Assembly: GCF_020010905.1 (NCBI RefSeq)
Contig: NZ_JAGJBY010000001.1
Coordinates: 2,748,001 to 2,812,000 of the forward strand
Origin: Streptomyces acidiscabies
GTDB taxonomy: Bacteria; Actinomycetota; Actinomycetes; Streptomycetales; Streptomycetaceae
Length of the DNA stretch: 64,000 nucleotides
Direction of reading: 5' to 3'
This document shows positions 43,842 through 53,554 of this stretch, piece by piece. The position numbers were made by a program, and so were the translations under genes. The notes under the pieces were generated by a model. The model was not told the origin of the DNA, searched no databases, and saw only the letters and a program-made list of their open reading frames with translations. The first letter of the stretch is position 1, and the number at the start of each line of letters is the position of its first letter.

Positions 43842-44896
43842 GTAGCCAAGACATTCCAGAAGAGAACCTGCCGGCAGCGCAGGATCACGCGCACGGCGCG
43901 GTAGACGTCGCGGACGAGCAGCACCCGTTCGCCGACCCCGGTCTCCCGCCCCACGAGCACCGCATCCAGGACATCGACGAGCGGGCCGCCAAGCGCTCCG
44001 AGCGCACGGTCGCCCTGCTGTTCACGGTCTCGATGCTGGCCACCGTCGCGTTCATCGCCTCGTACGTGGCGATCCCGCACGACAAGGCGATCTACGTCTT
44101 CCCGATCGGGCACCTCAACGCGCTGAACTTCGCGCTGGGCCTGACCCTGGGCGTGGCGCTGTTCTCCATCGGCGCGGGCGCGGTCCACTGGGCCCGCACC
44201 CTGATGTCCGACGAGGAGATGGCCGACGAGCGCCACCCGATCGAGGCGGCCCCCGAGGTCAAGGCCAAGGTCCTGGCCGACTTCAAGCAGGGCGCCAAGG
44301 AATCGGCGCTCGGCCGCCGCAAGCTGATCCGCAACACGATGTTCGGCGCGCTGGCCATGTTCCCGCTCTCCGGCGTCGTCCTGCTGCGCGACCTCGGCCC
44401 GCTGCCCGGCACCAAGCTGCGCACCACGCTGTGGGCCAAGGGCAAGCTCCTCGTCAACATGAACACGAACGAGCCGCTGCGTCCCGAGGACGTCGCGGTC
44501 GGGTCGCTGACCTTCGCCAAGCCCGAGGGCCTGGAGGAGCACGACCACGAGTTCCAGACGGAGATCGCCAAGGCGGCCCTGATGATCATCCGGATCCAGC
44601 CGGAGAACATCAAGGACAAGCGCGAGCTCGCGTGGTCGCACGACGGCATCGTGGCCTACTCGAAGATCTGCACCCACGTCGGCTGCCCGATCTCCCTGTA
44701 CGAGCAGCAGACGCACCACGCGCTCTGCCCCTGCCACCAGTCCACCTTCGACCTCTCCGACGGCGCCCGGGTGATCTTCGGCCCCGCCGGCCACGCCCTG
44801 CCGCAGCTGCGCATCGGCGTCAACGACGAGGGCTACCTTGAAGCGCTCGGCGACTTCGACGAGCCCGTCGGTCCTTCGTTCTGGGAGCGCGGATGA
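43838..44896 (+). CDS. qcrA: Cytochrome bc1 complex Rieske iron-sulfur subunit
   Basis: 352 residues. Three membrane helices in the N-terminal half (the actinobacterial form, against one in mitochondria), then the Rieske domain: ICTHVGC gives ligands Cys 278 and His 280, and LCPCHQST gives Cys 297 and His 300, with Cys 283-Cys 299 as the disulfide. It passes electrons from menaquinol to QcrC. ATGA overlaps on both sides couple it to qcrC and qcrB. Confidence 0.96.
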   Translation: MSSQDIPEENLPAAQDHAHGAVDVADEQHPFADPGLPPHEHRIQDIDERAAKRSERTVALLFTVSMLATVAFIASYVAIPHDKAIYVFPIGHLNALNFALGLTLGVALFSIGAGAVHWARTLMSDEEMADERHPIEAAPEVKAKVLADFKQGAKESALGRRKLIRNTMFGALAMFPLSGVVLLRDLGPLPGTKLRTTLWAKGKLLVNMNTNEPLRPEDVAVGSLTFAKPEGLEEHDHEFQTEIAKAALMIIRIQPENIKDKRELAWSHDGIVAYSKICTHVGCPISLYEQQTHHALCPCHQSTFDLSDGARVIFGPAGHALPQLRIGVNDEGYLEALGDFDEPVGPSFWERG

Positions 44897-46533
44897 GCAC
44901 CACGACGTCCACTGAGGAGTCCCGCGAACGCGGGAAGGCACCGGCCGGCGAGCGCGTCGCCGACTGGGCCGACGGCCGGCTGGGGATCTACTCCCTCGCC
45001 AAGGCCAACATGCGCAAGATCTTCCCCGACCACTGGTCGTTCATGCTGGGCGAGATCTGCATGTACAGCTTCATCATCATCATCCTCACGGGTGTGTATC
45101 TGACGCTGTTCTTCCACCCGTCGATGAACGAGGTGGAGTACCACGGCCCGTACGTCCCGCTCCAGGGACAGCTGATGAGCGAGGCGTTCGCCTCGACCAT
45201 GCACATCTCGTTCGAGGTGCGCGGTGGTCTGCTCATCCGGCAGATCCACCACTGGGCGGCGCTGATCTTCGTCGCCGCGATGATGATCCACATGATGCGC
45301 GTCTTCTTCACGGGCGCGTTCCGCAAGCCGCGCGAGGTCAACTGGCTGTTCGGCTGGCTGCTGCTGGTGCTGTCGCTGTTCACCGGCTTCACCGGCTACT
45401 CGCTCCCCGACGACCTGCTGTCGGGTACGGGTGTGCGGTTCATCGAGGGCGTGCTGCTGTCGATCCCCGTGGTCGGCACGTACCTGTCGTTCTTCATCTT
45501 CGGCGGGGAGTTCCCCGGCGGCGACTTCGTGGCCCGGTTCTACTCGGTCCACATCCTGCTGCTGCCGGGCATCATGCTCGGCCTGATGGTGGCCCACCTG
45601 ATCCTGGTCTTCTACCACAAGCACACGCAGTTCGCGGGTCCCGGCAAGACGAACAACAACGTCGTCGGCATGCCCCTGCTGCCCGTGTACATGGCGAAGG
45701 CCGGCGGGTTCTTCTTCCTGGTCTTCGGCGTCATCGCGGTCATCGCCGCGATCGCGCAGATCAACCCGATCTGGGCCATCGGCCCCTACCGTCCCGACCA
45801 GGTGTCCACGGGCGCCCAGCCGGACTGGTACATGGGCTTCGCCGAGGGTCTGGTCCGCGTGATGCCGGGCTGGGAGATCAACTTCGCGGGCCACACGCTC
45901 GTCCTGGGCGTGTTCATCCCGATCGTGGTCTTCCCGCTGGTGCTCGTCGCCATCGCCGTCTACCCCTTCATCGAAGCCTGGGTCACCGGCGACAAGCGCG
46001 AACACCACATCCTGGACCGGCCGCGCAACACCCCGACCCGCACCGGGTTCGGTGTGGCCTGGCTGACCGCGTACTTCGTGATGCTGATCGGCGGTGGGAA
46101 CGACCTCTGGGCCACCCACTTCCACCTCTCCATCAACGCGATCACCTGGTTCGTCCGGATCGGCTTCTTCGTCCTGCCGGTTCTCGCGTTCATCGCCACC
46201 AAGCGGATCTGCATCGGCCTCCAGCGCCGCGACAAGGACAAGGTGCTGCACGGCCGCGAGACCGGCACGATCAAGCGGCTCCCGCACGGTGAGTTCATCG
46301 AGATCCACGAGCCGCTCAGCCAGGAGCAGCTGCACACGCTCACCGCGCACGAGCAGTACGAGCCCGTCGCGATCGGCGCCACCACCGACGAGAACGGCGT
46401 GCAGCGCAAGGTCAAGGGCACGGAGAAGCTCCGCGCCAAGCTCAGCGAGTCGTACTACGGCGAGGACAGCCAGATCGCCAAGCCGACCGTCGAGGAGTAC
46501 AAGGAGATCACGAGCGGCCACGGCCACCACTGA
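44893..46533 (+). CDS. qcrB: Cytochrome bc1 complex cytochrome b subunit
   Basis: 546 residues. Eight core membrane helices with the heme b His pairs ([19 protein letters not shown] and [20 protein letters not shown]) and a quinol-site PDWY equivalent ([14 protein letters not shown]). A C-terminal extension of about 120 hydrophilic residues (from [14 protein letters not shown]) is typical of actinobacterial QcrB. Last gene of the qcrCAB operon, closed by a terminator. Confidence 0.97.
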   Translation: MSTTTSTEESRERGKAPAGERVADWADGRLGIYSLAKANMRKIFPDHWSFMLGEICMYSFIIIILTGVYLTLFFHPSMNEVEYHGPYVPLQGQLMSEAFASTMHISFEVRGGLLIRQIHHWAALIFVAAMMIHMMRVFFTGAFRKPREVNWLFGWLLLVLSLFTGFTGYSLPDDLLSGTGVRFIEGVLLSIPVVGTYLSFFIFGGEFPGGDFVARFYSVHILLLPGIMLGLMVAHLILVFYHKHTQFAGPGKTNNNVVGMPLLPVYMAKAGGFFFLVFGVIAVIAAIAQINPIWAIGPYRPDQVSTGAQPDWYMGFAEGLVRVMPGWEINFAGHTLVLGVFIPIVVFPLVLVAIAVYPFIEAWVTGDKREHHILDRPRNTPTRTGFGVAWLTAYFVMLIGGGNDLWATHFHLSINAITWFVRIGFFVLPVLAFIATKRICIGLQRRDKDKVLHGRETGTIKRLPHGEFIEIHEPLSQEQLHTLTAHEQYEPVAIGATTDENGVQRKVKGTEKLRAKLSESYYGEDSQIAKPTVEEYKEITSGHGHH

Positions 46534-46570
46534 TCCCAGCCCCGGGTAGAGCCCGGGAAAGTCGCCACAG

Positions 46571-46602
46571 AAGGCCCCGTCCGAACCCCGGACGGGGCCT
46601 TC
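46571..46602 (+). terminator. Terminator of qcrCAB
   Basis: AAGGCCCCGTCCG and CGGACGGGGCCTT make a perfect 13-bp stem with a 6-base loop, 38 bases after the qcrB stop. Confidence 0.92.
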
Positions 46603-46673
46603 GCGCCGCTCCTGGCTGGATAGGGTGGGGGACACCGAACAAACCTAGGTTTACGACACTCAGGAGCGGCCGT

Positions 46674-47738
46674 ATGAGCGCTGTGACCCCCGCTGGAGGC
46701 GACACCGCGGCGGGCCGTTCCTGGCCCTCCGTCCTCAACGCGCTGCTCTCCGGGCACGACCAGAGCGCCGACGCGACCGCGTGGGCCATGGACCGCATCA
46801 TGCGCGGCGAGGCCACGGACGCGCAGATCGCCGGGTTCGTGGTGGCGCTGCGGGCCAAGGGCGAGACGGTCGAGGAGATCACCGGGGTCGTCCGGGCGAT
46901 GTACGAGCACGCCAACACGATCGAGGTGTCCGGCCGTACGGTCGACATCGTCGGTACGGGCGGGGACGGCGCGAAGACGGTCAACATCTCGACGATGTCC
47001 GCGCTGGTCGTCGCCGGTACGGGAGCGAAGGTCGTCAAGCACGGCAACCGGGCGGCGTCCTCGTCGTCGGGCGCCTCGGACGTGCTGGAGAAGCTGGGCG
47101 TCAATCTGGAGCTGACGCCCAAGCGGGTCGCGGAGGTCGCCGAGGAGGCGGGCATCACCTTCTGCTTCGCGGTGAAGTTCCACCCGGCGCTGCGTCATGT
47201 CGCCGCAGCCCGGGGCCAGTTGGGCATCCGCACGGTCTTCAACGCGCTGGGCCCCCTCACGAACCCGGCGAGGGTGAAGTCCCAGGCGGTAGGAGTGGCG
47301 GACCCTCGCATGGCCCCCATGATCGCGGGCGTCTTGGCGGACCGGGGCAACTCCTCCCTGGTCTTCCGGGGAGACGACGGCCTAGACGAACTGACGACCA
47401 CGTCCACTTCCCGGGTCTGGGTGGTCCGAGACAACAAGGTCACGGAGGAAACCTTCGACCCCAGGGACGTAGGCATCGACCTGGTCCCCATCGAGGCACT
47501 CCGAGGCGCAGACCCCGCGTACAACGCAGAGGTGGCCCGAAACCTCCTGGACGGCGAGAAGGGCCCGGTCAGAGACGCGGTCCTGTTGAACTCGGCAGCG
47601 GCATTGGTGGCCCTGAACCCCGGCACCGGCACTTTGGCCGAGCAACTCCGAGAGGGCATGGAGAAGGCGGCGGAGTCGATCGACTCGGGGTCGGCGAAGA
47701 GGACGCTGGAACGCTGGGTGACGGCGACAAACGCGTAG
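46674..47738 (+). CDS. trpD: Anthranilate phosphoribosyltransferase
   Basis: 354 residues. It transfers phosphoribosyl to anthranilate, step two of tryptophan synthesis. The PRPP loop [20 protein letters not shown], the [20 protein letters not shown] segment and the [11 protein letters not shown] motif are all present. It stands alone, away from other trp genes, as in Streptomyces generally. ATG 46674 has CAGGAGCGGCCGT upstream. A hairpin terminator follows. Confidence 0.96.
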   Translation: MSAVTPAGGDTAAGRSWPSVLNALLSGHDQSADATAWAMDRIMRGEATDAQIAGFVVALRAKGETVEEITGVVRAMYEHANTIEVSGRTVDIVGTGGDGAKTVNISTMSALVVAGTGAKVVKHGNRAASSSSGASDVLEKLGVNLELTPKRVAEVAEEAGITFCFAVKFHPALRHVAAARGQLGIRTVFNALGPLTNPARVKSQAVGVADPRMAPMIAGVLADRGNSSLVFRGDDGLDELTTTSTSRVWVVRDNKVTEETFDPRDVGIDLVPIEALRGADPAYNAEVARNLLDGEKGPVRDAVLLNSAAALVALNPGTGTLAEQLREGMEKAAESIDSGSAKRTLERWVTATNA

Positions 47739-47751
47739 ATGTCTGGAAGGG

Positions 47752-47771
47752 AAAGCGGCGCAAGCCGCTTT
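47752..47771 (+). terminator. Terminator after trpD
   Basis: AAAGCGGC-GCAA-GCCGCTTT followed by TTCTC: a stable 8-bp stem with a GCAA tetraloop and U-rich tail, 13 bases after the stop. Confidence 0.9.
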
Positions 47772-47834
47772 TTCTCTTGGTGTCCCGCGATCCGGACAGA
47801 ACTTGCGTCCCCGCGATCACCTCATCTACTTTTT

Positions 47835-47975
47835 GAACCAGGTCATGAGTGACAGTCATGTGGCCCCGGCCGACTGTCCGGCAACCCTCCGTCCGTGGCG
47901 GGGTGCCCCGGGTGAAGACCAGGCCGTGGGCAGCGAGGTCCTCGGCAAGCGCGGACCCTCCTGACACCGGGGGTC
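47835..47975 (+). ncRNA. SAM-IV riboswitch
   Basis: The core follows the actinobacterial SAM-IV pattern: GGTCATGAGTG at 47841, CCCCGGC, CCGGCAACCCTCC at 47879, GGGGTGCCCCGGGTGA at 47899 and GACCAGGCC. Outer GGTC/GACC pairing closes the aptamer. Downstream, GGACCC (47953) can pair with GGGTCC (47970), which could be the expression-platform hairpin. S-adenosylmethionine binding would normally lower expression of the aminotransferase starting at 47999. Identification rests on remembered consensus. Confidence 0.85.
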
Positions 47976-47998
47976 CTGGTCGTCGAGGAGACTTCCCC

Positions 47999-49345
47999 AT
48001 GTCCGTCATCACGCTTGCCTCCGAGCGGACCGTCTGCGCCCCCCTGGACGTCCTGGGCCGGGATGTCACCGTCCCCCTCGTCACCGGCGGCGAGGTCACG
48101 TACGCGGCCCTCGACTACGCGGCCAGCGCCCCCGCGCTCCAGCGCGTCTGGGACGACGTAGCCGCGTACGCCCCGTACTACGGCAGCGTCCACAGGGGCG
48201 CCGGCTACCTCTCCCAGCTCTCCACCGACCTCTTCGAGGCCGCCCGCAGGACGGTCGCGGAGTTCCTGGACTGCCGCGAGGACGACGAGCTGATCTTCAC
48301 CCGCTCGACGACGGACTCCCTGAACCTGCTGGCGCGCGCGGTCCCCGCGAACTGCCAGGTGTACGTCTTCGAGACGGAGCACCACGCGTCCCTGCTCCCC
48401 TGGCAGCACCGGGACGTGACGTACCTGGACGCCCCCCGCACCCCCGAGGAGGCGGTGGCGACGCTCGGCCGGGCCCTGGAGTCCCGTGACCGGAAAGCCC
48501 CCGCCCTCGTCTGCGTGACCGGCGCCTCGAACGTCACCGGCGAACTGTGGCCGGTCCGCGAGCTGACGGCGACGGCGCACGCGCACGGCGCCCGCATCGT
48601 CCTGGACGCGGCGCAGCTCGCCCCGCACCACCCCGTGTCGGTGAAGGACCTGGACGTCGACTGGATCGCGTTCTCCGGCCACAAGCTGTACGCCCCCTTC
48701 GGCGCGGGCGTCCTCGCGGGCCGTACGGACTGGCTGCACGCGGCCGAGCCGTACCTCGCGGGCGGTGGCGCCAGCCGCAGGGTGAGCCGCGCGGCGGACG
48801 GCACGGTCGAGGTGGAGTGGCACGAGAACGCGGCCCGCCACGAGGCCGGTTCCCCGAACGTGATCGGCGCCTACGCGATCGCCTCCGCGTGCAAGGCGCT
48901 GACGGAGGAGGGCTTCGACAACCTCGTCGCCCGCGAGCACCACCTGATCGGCAAGGTCCGTGCGGGTCTCGCGGACGTCCCCCAGGTCCGCGTCCTGTCC
49001 CTCTTCGGCGACGATGCCCCCCGCGTCGGCGTCCTCTCCTTCGTGGTGGACGGCTGGAACAGCTCCCACTTCGCCGCCGCCCTCTCCGCCGAGTACGGCA
49101 TCGGCGTCCGCGACGGCCTGTTCTGCGCGCACCCCCTCGTCGGCCACCTCCTGGGCGCGACGGCGGCGCGGGCGGGGGAGTGCGGCGGGGCGACGTCGCT
49201 GAACGCGATCCGCGTGAGCTTCGGCGCGGGAACGCCCGACGAGCACGTGGACCGCTTCGTCACGGCCGTGCGCGAACTGGTGACGCTGGGCGCGAAGCTG
49301 ACGTACCGGACGGAGAACGGCCGCTGCGTCCCGGCGGCCTCTTAG
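47999..49345 (+). CDS. Class V PLP-dependent aminotransferase / cysteine-desulfurase-like enzyme
   Basis: 448 residues from ATG 47999, with GAGGAG upstream. Fold-type I, class V: aromatic/His loop ETEHHASLLPWQ, PLP-binding Asp in IVLDAAQLAPHH, Schiff-base Lys 229 in WIAFSGHKLYAPFGAG. The region where IscS has its mobile catalytic Cys reads GVRDGLFCAHPLVGH, so a Cys is available but context differs. Its SAM-IV riboswitch places it in sulfur/methionine metabolism; exact reaction unknown. The stop overlaps that of the convergent gene. Confidence 0.9.
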   Translation: MSVITLASERTVCAPLDVLGRDVTVPLVTGGEVTYAALDYAASAPALQRVWDDVAAYAPYYGSVHRGAGYLSQLSTDLFEAARRTVAEFLDCREDDELIFTRSTTDSLNLLARAVPANCQVYVFETEHHASLLPWQHRDVTYLDAPRTPEEAVATLGRALESRDRKAPALVCVTGASNVTGELWPVRELTATAHAHGARIVLDAAQLAPHHPVSVKDLDVDWIAFSGHKLYAPFGAGVLAGRTDWLHAAEPYLAGGGASRRVSRAADGTVEVEWHENAARHEAGSPNVIGAYAIASACKALTEEGFDNLVAREHHLIGKVRAGLADVPQVRVLSLFGDDAPRVGVLSFVVDGWNSSHFAAALSAEYGIGVRDGLFCAHPLVGHLLGATAARAGECGGATSLNAIRVSFGAGTPDEHVDRFVTAVRELVTLGAKLTYRTENGRCVPAAS

Positions 49346-49623
49346 GAGTCGAGGCCGATCGCGAACGCGGCCTCCAGGTCGTGCTGGGAGTACGTCCGGA
49401 ACGCGACGTGCGTGTCCGTCGCCTCCACGCCGGGGATCTTGCTGATCCGCCCGGGGATGACGTCGGCCAGATCCTCGTGCTCCCGCACCCGGACCATCGC
49501 GATGAGGTCGTACGTCCCGGTCACCGAGAACACCTCGCTCACGCTCTCCAGAGAGGCGATCTCCTCGGCGATCTCCGGAATCCGGTCCACGCTGGTCTTG
49601 ATCAGGACGATCGCGGTGATCAC
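49342..49623 (-). CDS. Lrp/AsnC effector-domain-only protein
   Basis: 93 residues from GTG 49623, with GGGAGAG upstream. It is a single dimeric alpha/beta-barrel RAM/Lrp-effector domain (ITAIVLIKTSVDRIPEIAEE, VTGTYDLIAMVRVREHEDLA, then GVEATDTHVAF) without the DNA-binding HTH. Such stand-alone domains bind amino acids or modulate full-length Lrp proteins. Its start overlaps the rhomboid stop by 4 bases, so the two are coupled. Confidence 0.9.
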   Translation of the reverse strand: MITAIVLIKTSVDRIPEIAEEIASLESVSEVFSVTGTYDLIAMVRVREHEDLADVIPGRISKIPGVEATDTHVAFRTYSQHDLEAAFAIGLDS

Positions 49624-50327
49624 GGCTGGTTCTCTCCCTCGGGGACGCGTGCTGGGGCGGCCCCAACTGTAGTCGTACGGGTGAATCGCGCCCACGCGTA
49701 CAGGAACCCGAGCGCGAAGCCGACGACGTGGGCGAGGTAGGCGACGCCGGGGCCCGTGGTGGCGTGGCCCGCGGCGAGCCACTGGAGGGCCGCCCAGAAG
49801 GGGAGGACCAGCCAGGCGGGGAAGCGCAGGGGGAGGAAGAAGAGGAACGGCAGGAGACTGGTGACGCGCGCGCGGGGGAAGAGGTAGAGGAAGGCCCCGA
49901 GGACGGCCGAGATCGCTCCGGACGCCCCCACGAGGGACTGTGCGGAGTCGGCGTAGGCAGCCGCGTACCCCAGGAGGGCGAGGCAGCCGCAGCCGGTGTA
50001 GAAGAGGGTGAACTCGACGCGCCCCATGCGTTCCTCGGTCATCGCCCCGAAGACGTAGAGGAAGAGCATGTTGCCGAGCAGATGGACCCAGCCGCCGTGC
50101 ACGAACAGCGCGGTCAGCGGAGTGAGCGCGGCCCGCGCGGACCCCTCGAAGAGGTCTGCGGGCACGACGCCCCAGCGGTGGTAGTACGCCCGCTGCGCCG
50201 CGACGAGCGCCTCGCCGGAGCCGTACGAGGGATTGAGCCCCGACGCGGGCCCGAGGACGAAGACGGCGCAGCACAGCGCGATCAGTCCGTACGTCACCGG
50301 CGCGGCGGGGCGCCACCTGTCGATCAT
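49620..50327 (-). CDS. Rhomboid-family intramembrane serine protease
   Basis: 235 residues from ATG 50327 (MIDRWRPAAPVTYGLIALCC). Six or seven membrane helices. The catalytic dyad is Ser 136 in LVGASGAISAVLGA and His 200 in YLAHVVGFALGFLY; the HGGWVHLLGNMLFLYVFG segment on TM2 is the family's oxyanion region. Substrate unknown. It is upstream of and overlaps the Lrp-domain gene. Confidence 0.93.
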   Translation of the reverse strand: MIDRWRPAAPVTYGLIALCCAVFVLGPASGLNPSYGSGEALVAAQRAYYHRWGVVPADLFEGSARAALTPLTALFVHGGWVHLLGNMLFLYVFGAMTEERMGRVEFTLFYTGCGCLALLGYAAAYADSAQSLVGASGAISAVLGAFLYLFPRARVTSLLPFLFFLPLRFPAWLVLPFWAALQWLAAGHATTGPGVAYLAHVVGFALGFLYAWARFTRTTTVGAAPARVPEGENQP

Positions 50328-50482
50328 GGCTACAGAGCATGACGCAACCGGATACAACGGCCGATATCGCCTCGCCGTCCTGGACGGGCGGGCGACCGGT
50401 CCCCACCAGGCCGTAGGGTTACGGCCACACGCATCGGGGCACGCCCCCGGCGCACGGCCCAGAAAAGGAGCGGACGCTTCCG

Positions 50483-50722
50483 ATGACGGTTACCCTGCCG
50501 ACCGCCACCACCAGGTGGCGCTGCACCCTCTGCGGAAACCTCACCCGGTTCGACGTGACCCGCTCCTCGAAGGTCGTCGAGTACGTCCACCTCGACCTGG
50601 CCGGAGAGCCGAAGGTCGAGGAGCGCGAGGTGGTCAGTGAGACCATCGAGTCGGTGCGCTGCCGCTGGTGCAACGCAGTCGATTCGGTGGAACTCGTGGA
50701 CAGGCCGGGCGCCGACTCCTGA
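50483..50722 (+). CDS. Small zinc-ribbon protein
   Basis: 79 residues. Two Cys pairs, CTLC near residue 14 and CRWC near 60, flank a beta-rich centre (DVTRSSKVVEYVHLDLAGEP), giving a single zinc-ribbon fold. It has no other domain. Such small actinobacterial proteins are conserved but uncharacterised. Preceded by AAAAGGAGCGG; 37 bases before the NYN gene on the same strand, so likely cotranscribed. Confidence 0.85.
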   Translation: MTVTLPTATTRWRCTLCGNLTRFDVTRSSKVVEYVHLDLAGEPKVEEREVVSETIESVRCRWCNAVDSVELVDRPGADS

Positions 50723-50759
50723 GAGGGAGCGGCCCCGCACGGCAAGTGGGGTGTGACGG

Positions 50760-52100
50760 ATGGCGGAGACCACGGGCGAGCCGGGCGACGGCGCCGCCGA
50801 GGTGCTCGACCGCCCCCTGCCCGACGGGGTGCGCCGCAGGGTCGTGCAGATCGTGTCGGACGGCTTCGGCGGGCTGACCCTCGCCGAACTGCCCGCGCAG
50901 CTGCGGCAGTACGCCCGGTTCGCGCCGAACCGCCGGACCAAGTTCGCCGGGAACGCGATGGCCTCCGCGCTGGAGACCGACGCGCTGTTCCGCCAGCGCA
51001 TCGGGGAGAAGCTCAGAGAGGCTCAGCCGGAACTCACCGGCGCCCTCGACTCCGGTTCGCCGCCCCCGGCCGCCGACCCGCTGGACGTGGCGGCGGCGGC
51101 CTACGTGCTGCGCCCCACCGGCTGGGTCAAGCTCGTCACCGCCGCCGGCGAGGAGGCCCAGCGCGCCGACGCCGAACGCGCCGACGAGGAGAGCCGCGCC
51201 GAACTGGAGCGCCTGCGCGAGGAGTTGACGCATGCGCAGGGCCAGGTCAAGGCCGAGACGGAACGCCTGCGGCAGGAACTCGACGCCGCCAAGCGGGAGG
51301 CGGAGGCCGCGCACCGCAAGCTGCGCTCCGCCCTCAGCGACGTCAAGCGCGGCGAGGCCGCCCAGCGCAAGCTCCAGGGCGAGATCGAGGCCGTCCGCGC
51401 CGAGACGGGCGCCCAGGTGTCCGCCGCCGAGAGCGAGACGCGGCGCCTCAAGTCGCGGCTCGGCGAGGTCGAGGCCGCCCTGGAGGCCAGCCGCCGCGCC
51501 GCCCGCGAGGGCCGCAGCGTCGAGGACATGCGCGTACGGCTCCTGCTGGACACCGTCCTCGAAGCCACCCAGGGCCTGCGCCGCGAACTCGCGCTGCCCC
51601 CCGTCTCCGTACGGCCCGCCGAGACCGTCGACGCGGTCGAACCCGGCCGGATGACGCCGAAGGACATCGCCGCGCGCGCCCTGTCGGAGCACGATCCGGC
51701 CATTCTCGATCAGTTGCTCGCGCTGCCCCAGGCGCACCTTGTCGTCGACGGCTACAACGTCACCAAGACCGGCTACCCCCAGATGCCGCTGGAGAAGCAG
51801 CGGCTGCGCCTCCTCGGCCAGCTCTCCGCGCTCGCCGCGCAGACCGGGGCCGAGGTGACCTGTGTCTTCGACGGGGCCGAACTCGCCGCGCCCGTCCTGC
51901 TCGCACCGCCCCGGGGCGTCCGTGTCCTGTTCTCGAAACCCGGCGTCACCGCCGACGAGCTGATCCGTCAGCTGGTGCGCGCGGAGCCGCCCGGCAGACC
52001 CGTCATCGTCGCCTCCACCGACCGCGAGGTGGCCGACGGCGTCGCCAAGGCCGGGGCGCGGCCGGTGGCTTCGGCGATGCTGCTGAAGCGGCTGTCCTGA
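50760..52100 (+). CDS. NYN-domain (YacP/PIN-like) RNA-binding or ribonuclease protein
   Basis: 446 residues. The N-terminal 130 residues are helical. A coiled coil spans about 140-260 (ELERLREELTHAQGQVKAET, then RLRQELDAAKREAEAAHRKL). The C-terminal NYN domain (about 320-446) has the acidic active-site pattern HLVVDGYNVTKTGYPQ, EVTCVFDGAEL and VIVASTDREVADGV. YacP-type NYN proteins act on RNA; combining one with a long coiled coil is the common actinobacterial form. Target RNA unknown. Confidence 0.9.
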   Translation: MAETTGEPGDGAAEVLDRPLPDGVRRRVVQIVSDGFGGLTLAELPAQLRQYARFAPNRRTKFAGNAMASALETDALFRQRIGEKLREAQPELTGALDSGSPPPAADPLDVAAAAYVLRPTGWVKLVTAAGEEAQRADAERADEESRAELERLREELTHAQGQVKAETERLRQELDAAKREAEAAHRKLRSALSDVKRGEAAQRKLQGEIEAVRAETGAQVSAAESETRRLKSRLGEVEAALEASRRAAREGRSVEDMRVRLLLDTVLEATQGLRRELALPPVSVRPAETVDAVEPGRMTPKDIAARALSEHDPAILDQLLALPQAHLVVDGYNVTKTGYPQMPLEKQRLRLLGQLSALAAQTGAEVTCVFDGAELAAPVLLAPPRGVRVLFSKPGVTADELIRQLVRAEPPGRPVIVASTDREVADGVAKAGARPVASAMLLKRLS

Positions 52101-52248
52101 GCCCCGTACCTCTACAGAGGGTCAACTTGGCATCACCGCCTGTTGGTTGATTGCAAATTATGCGTTGCGCGACCGCTTTTTTACGCCACAGGATTTGAAC
52201 TGATCACAGTCGGGTCACTAGGGTCTCGGTTCGAACCTCCGCACGAGC

Positions 52249-52295
52249 GATCGGTCAACTGGGCGATCGATCGGCTGTACGGGGTGATCGGTCAA
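52249..52295. repeat. Direct repeat upstream of the first NlpC/P60 gene
   Basis: GATCGGTCAA occurs at 52249-52258 and again at 52286-52295 (37-base period), with a related CGATCGATCGG between them, just before the gene's ribosome site. A regulator-binding role is possible; nothing else fills the 213-base gap. Confidence 0.4.
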
Positions 52296-52313
52296 GAGAA
52301 GGAGCCTGTCTCC

Positions 52314-53354
52314 GTGGCGTCCCACCGTCGACCCAAGCCGCCGTCGCGCACGCGCGTGACCCTGCTGACCACCGCGGCTGCCGCGGCCGTCGCGCTCAGC
52401 GCCAACTCCGCGAACGCGGCGCCGAGCGAGAAGCCGACGAAGGACGAGGTCAAGTCGAAGGTCGACAAGCTCTACGAAGAGGCTGAGCAGGCCACCGAGT
52501 CCATGAACGGCGCCGAGGAGAAGGCGGGGAAGCTCCAGAAGGAGATCGCCACCATCCAGGACAACGTCGCCCGGGGCCAGGACGAGCTGAACAAGCTCCG
52601 CGACTCCATAGGCCTGGCGGCTGCCGCCCAGTACCGCACGGGGAACATCGACTCCTCCGTCCAGCTCTTCCTCTCCTCCGACCCGGACAGCTTCCTGGAC
52701 CGCGCCTCCACCCAGGACCAGCTCAGCGCCCAGCAGGTCGAGGCGCTGAAGAAGATCCAGGAGAAGCAGCGCCAGCTCGCCCAGCAGCGCGCCGAGGCCT
52801 CCGGCAAGCTCGCCGACCTCTCCAGCACCCGCGCCGAGCTCTCCAAGAAGAAGCGCGAGGTGCAGGGCAAGCTCGCCGACGCGCAGAAGCTCCTCAACTC
52901 CCTCACCGCCGCCGAGAAGGCCGCGATGAACGAGCAGGAGAACCGCGCCAGCCGTGACGCCGGCGAGCGCGTGGACCTCGGCAACGTCGGCTCCGCGTCC
53001 GGCCGGGCCGGCGCCGCGTTCGCCGCCGCGCAGAGCCAGCTGAACAAGCCGTACAGCTACGGTACGGCCGGTATGGCCACGTTCGACTGCTCCGGGCTCA
53101 CCTCGTGGGCCTACGGGCAGGCCGGCGTCTCCATTCCGCGTACCTCGGAGTCCCAGGCCAACATCGGGACCCGCATCTACAACACCGGTGACCTGCGCGT
53201 CGGCGACCTGGTCTTCTTCTTCAACGACCTCCACCACGTCGGGCTCTACGCGGGCGGCGGGCAGATCATCCACGCGCCGCGCACCGGGACCGTCGTGCGC
53301 TACGAGTCGATGAGCACCATCGGCGGGCCGTTCATGTTCGGCGTGCGCGTCTGA
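52314..53354 (+). CDS. Secreted NlpC/P60 (C40) peptidoglycan endopeptidase
   Basis: 346 residues from GTG 52314 (AAGGAG upstream). Signal peptide 1-36 (ALSANSANA|AP). Residues 45-215 are a coiled coil (VKSKVDKLYEEAEQATESMN, QRQLAQQRAEASGKLADLSS) as in RipA/CwlO-type hydrolases. The C40 domain covers about 230-346, with Cys 259 in FDCSGLTSWAYGQAG and His 308 in HHVGLYAGGGQIIHAP. It probably cleaves D-Glu-mDAP-type stem-peptide bonds during growth and division. A diverged paralogue follows directly. Confidence 0.95.
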   Translation: MASHRRPKPPSRTRVTLLTTAAAAAVALSANSANAAPSEKPTKDEVKSKVDKLYEEAEQATESMNGAEEKAGKLQKEIATIQDNVARGQDELNKLRDSIGLAAAAQYRTGNIDSSVQLFLSSDPDSFLDRASTQDQLSAQQVEALKKIQEKQRQLAQQRAEASGKLADLSSTRAELSKKKREVQGKLADAQKLLNSLTAAEKAAMNEQENRASRDAGERVDLGNVGSASGRAGAAFAAAQSQLNKPYSYGTAGMATFDCSGLTSWAYGQAGVSIPRTSESQANIGTRIYNTGDLRVGDLVFFFNDLHHVGLYAGGGQIIHAPRTGTVVRYESMSTIGGPFMFGVRV

Positions 53355-53554
53355 GGCTGCGACACGCTCCGTCGCACAGCCCCCCGAACGAGTGGATTCC
53401 CGTAGTCCTCGCTGACCGTCCGTCCCGGCCATGACCTGCGTCTGGGCCGGGACGTCACCGTCCGTGTCCGTTCCGGGTCTTTGGCCACCCCCTTCCCGCA
53501 GGGCTACTGTCTGCCGCGTTTCCTCGTCCGTCAGCGGAAGGAGTGCGGCTTCCC

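Noticed and set aside
49342..50406. A 354-codon minus-strand frame covering the Lrp-domain gene and most of the rhomboid gene
   Set aside because: The upstream part is out of frame with the rhomboid protease, whose own frame shows clear catalytic motifs.
52216..52240. GGTTCGAACC, resembling a tRNA T-loop
   Set aside because: No acceptor, D or anticodon stems can be drawn around it.
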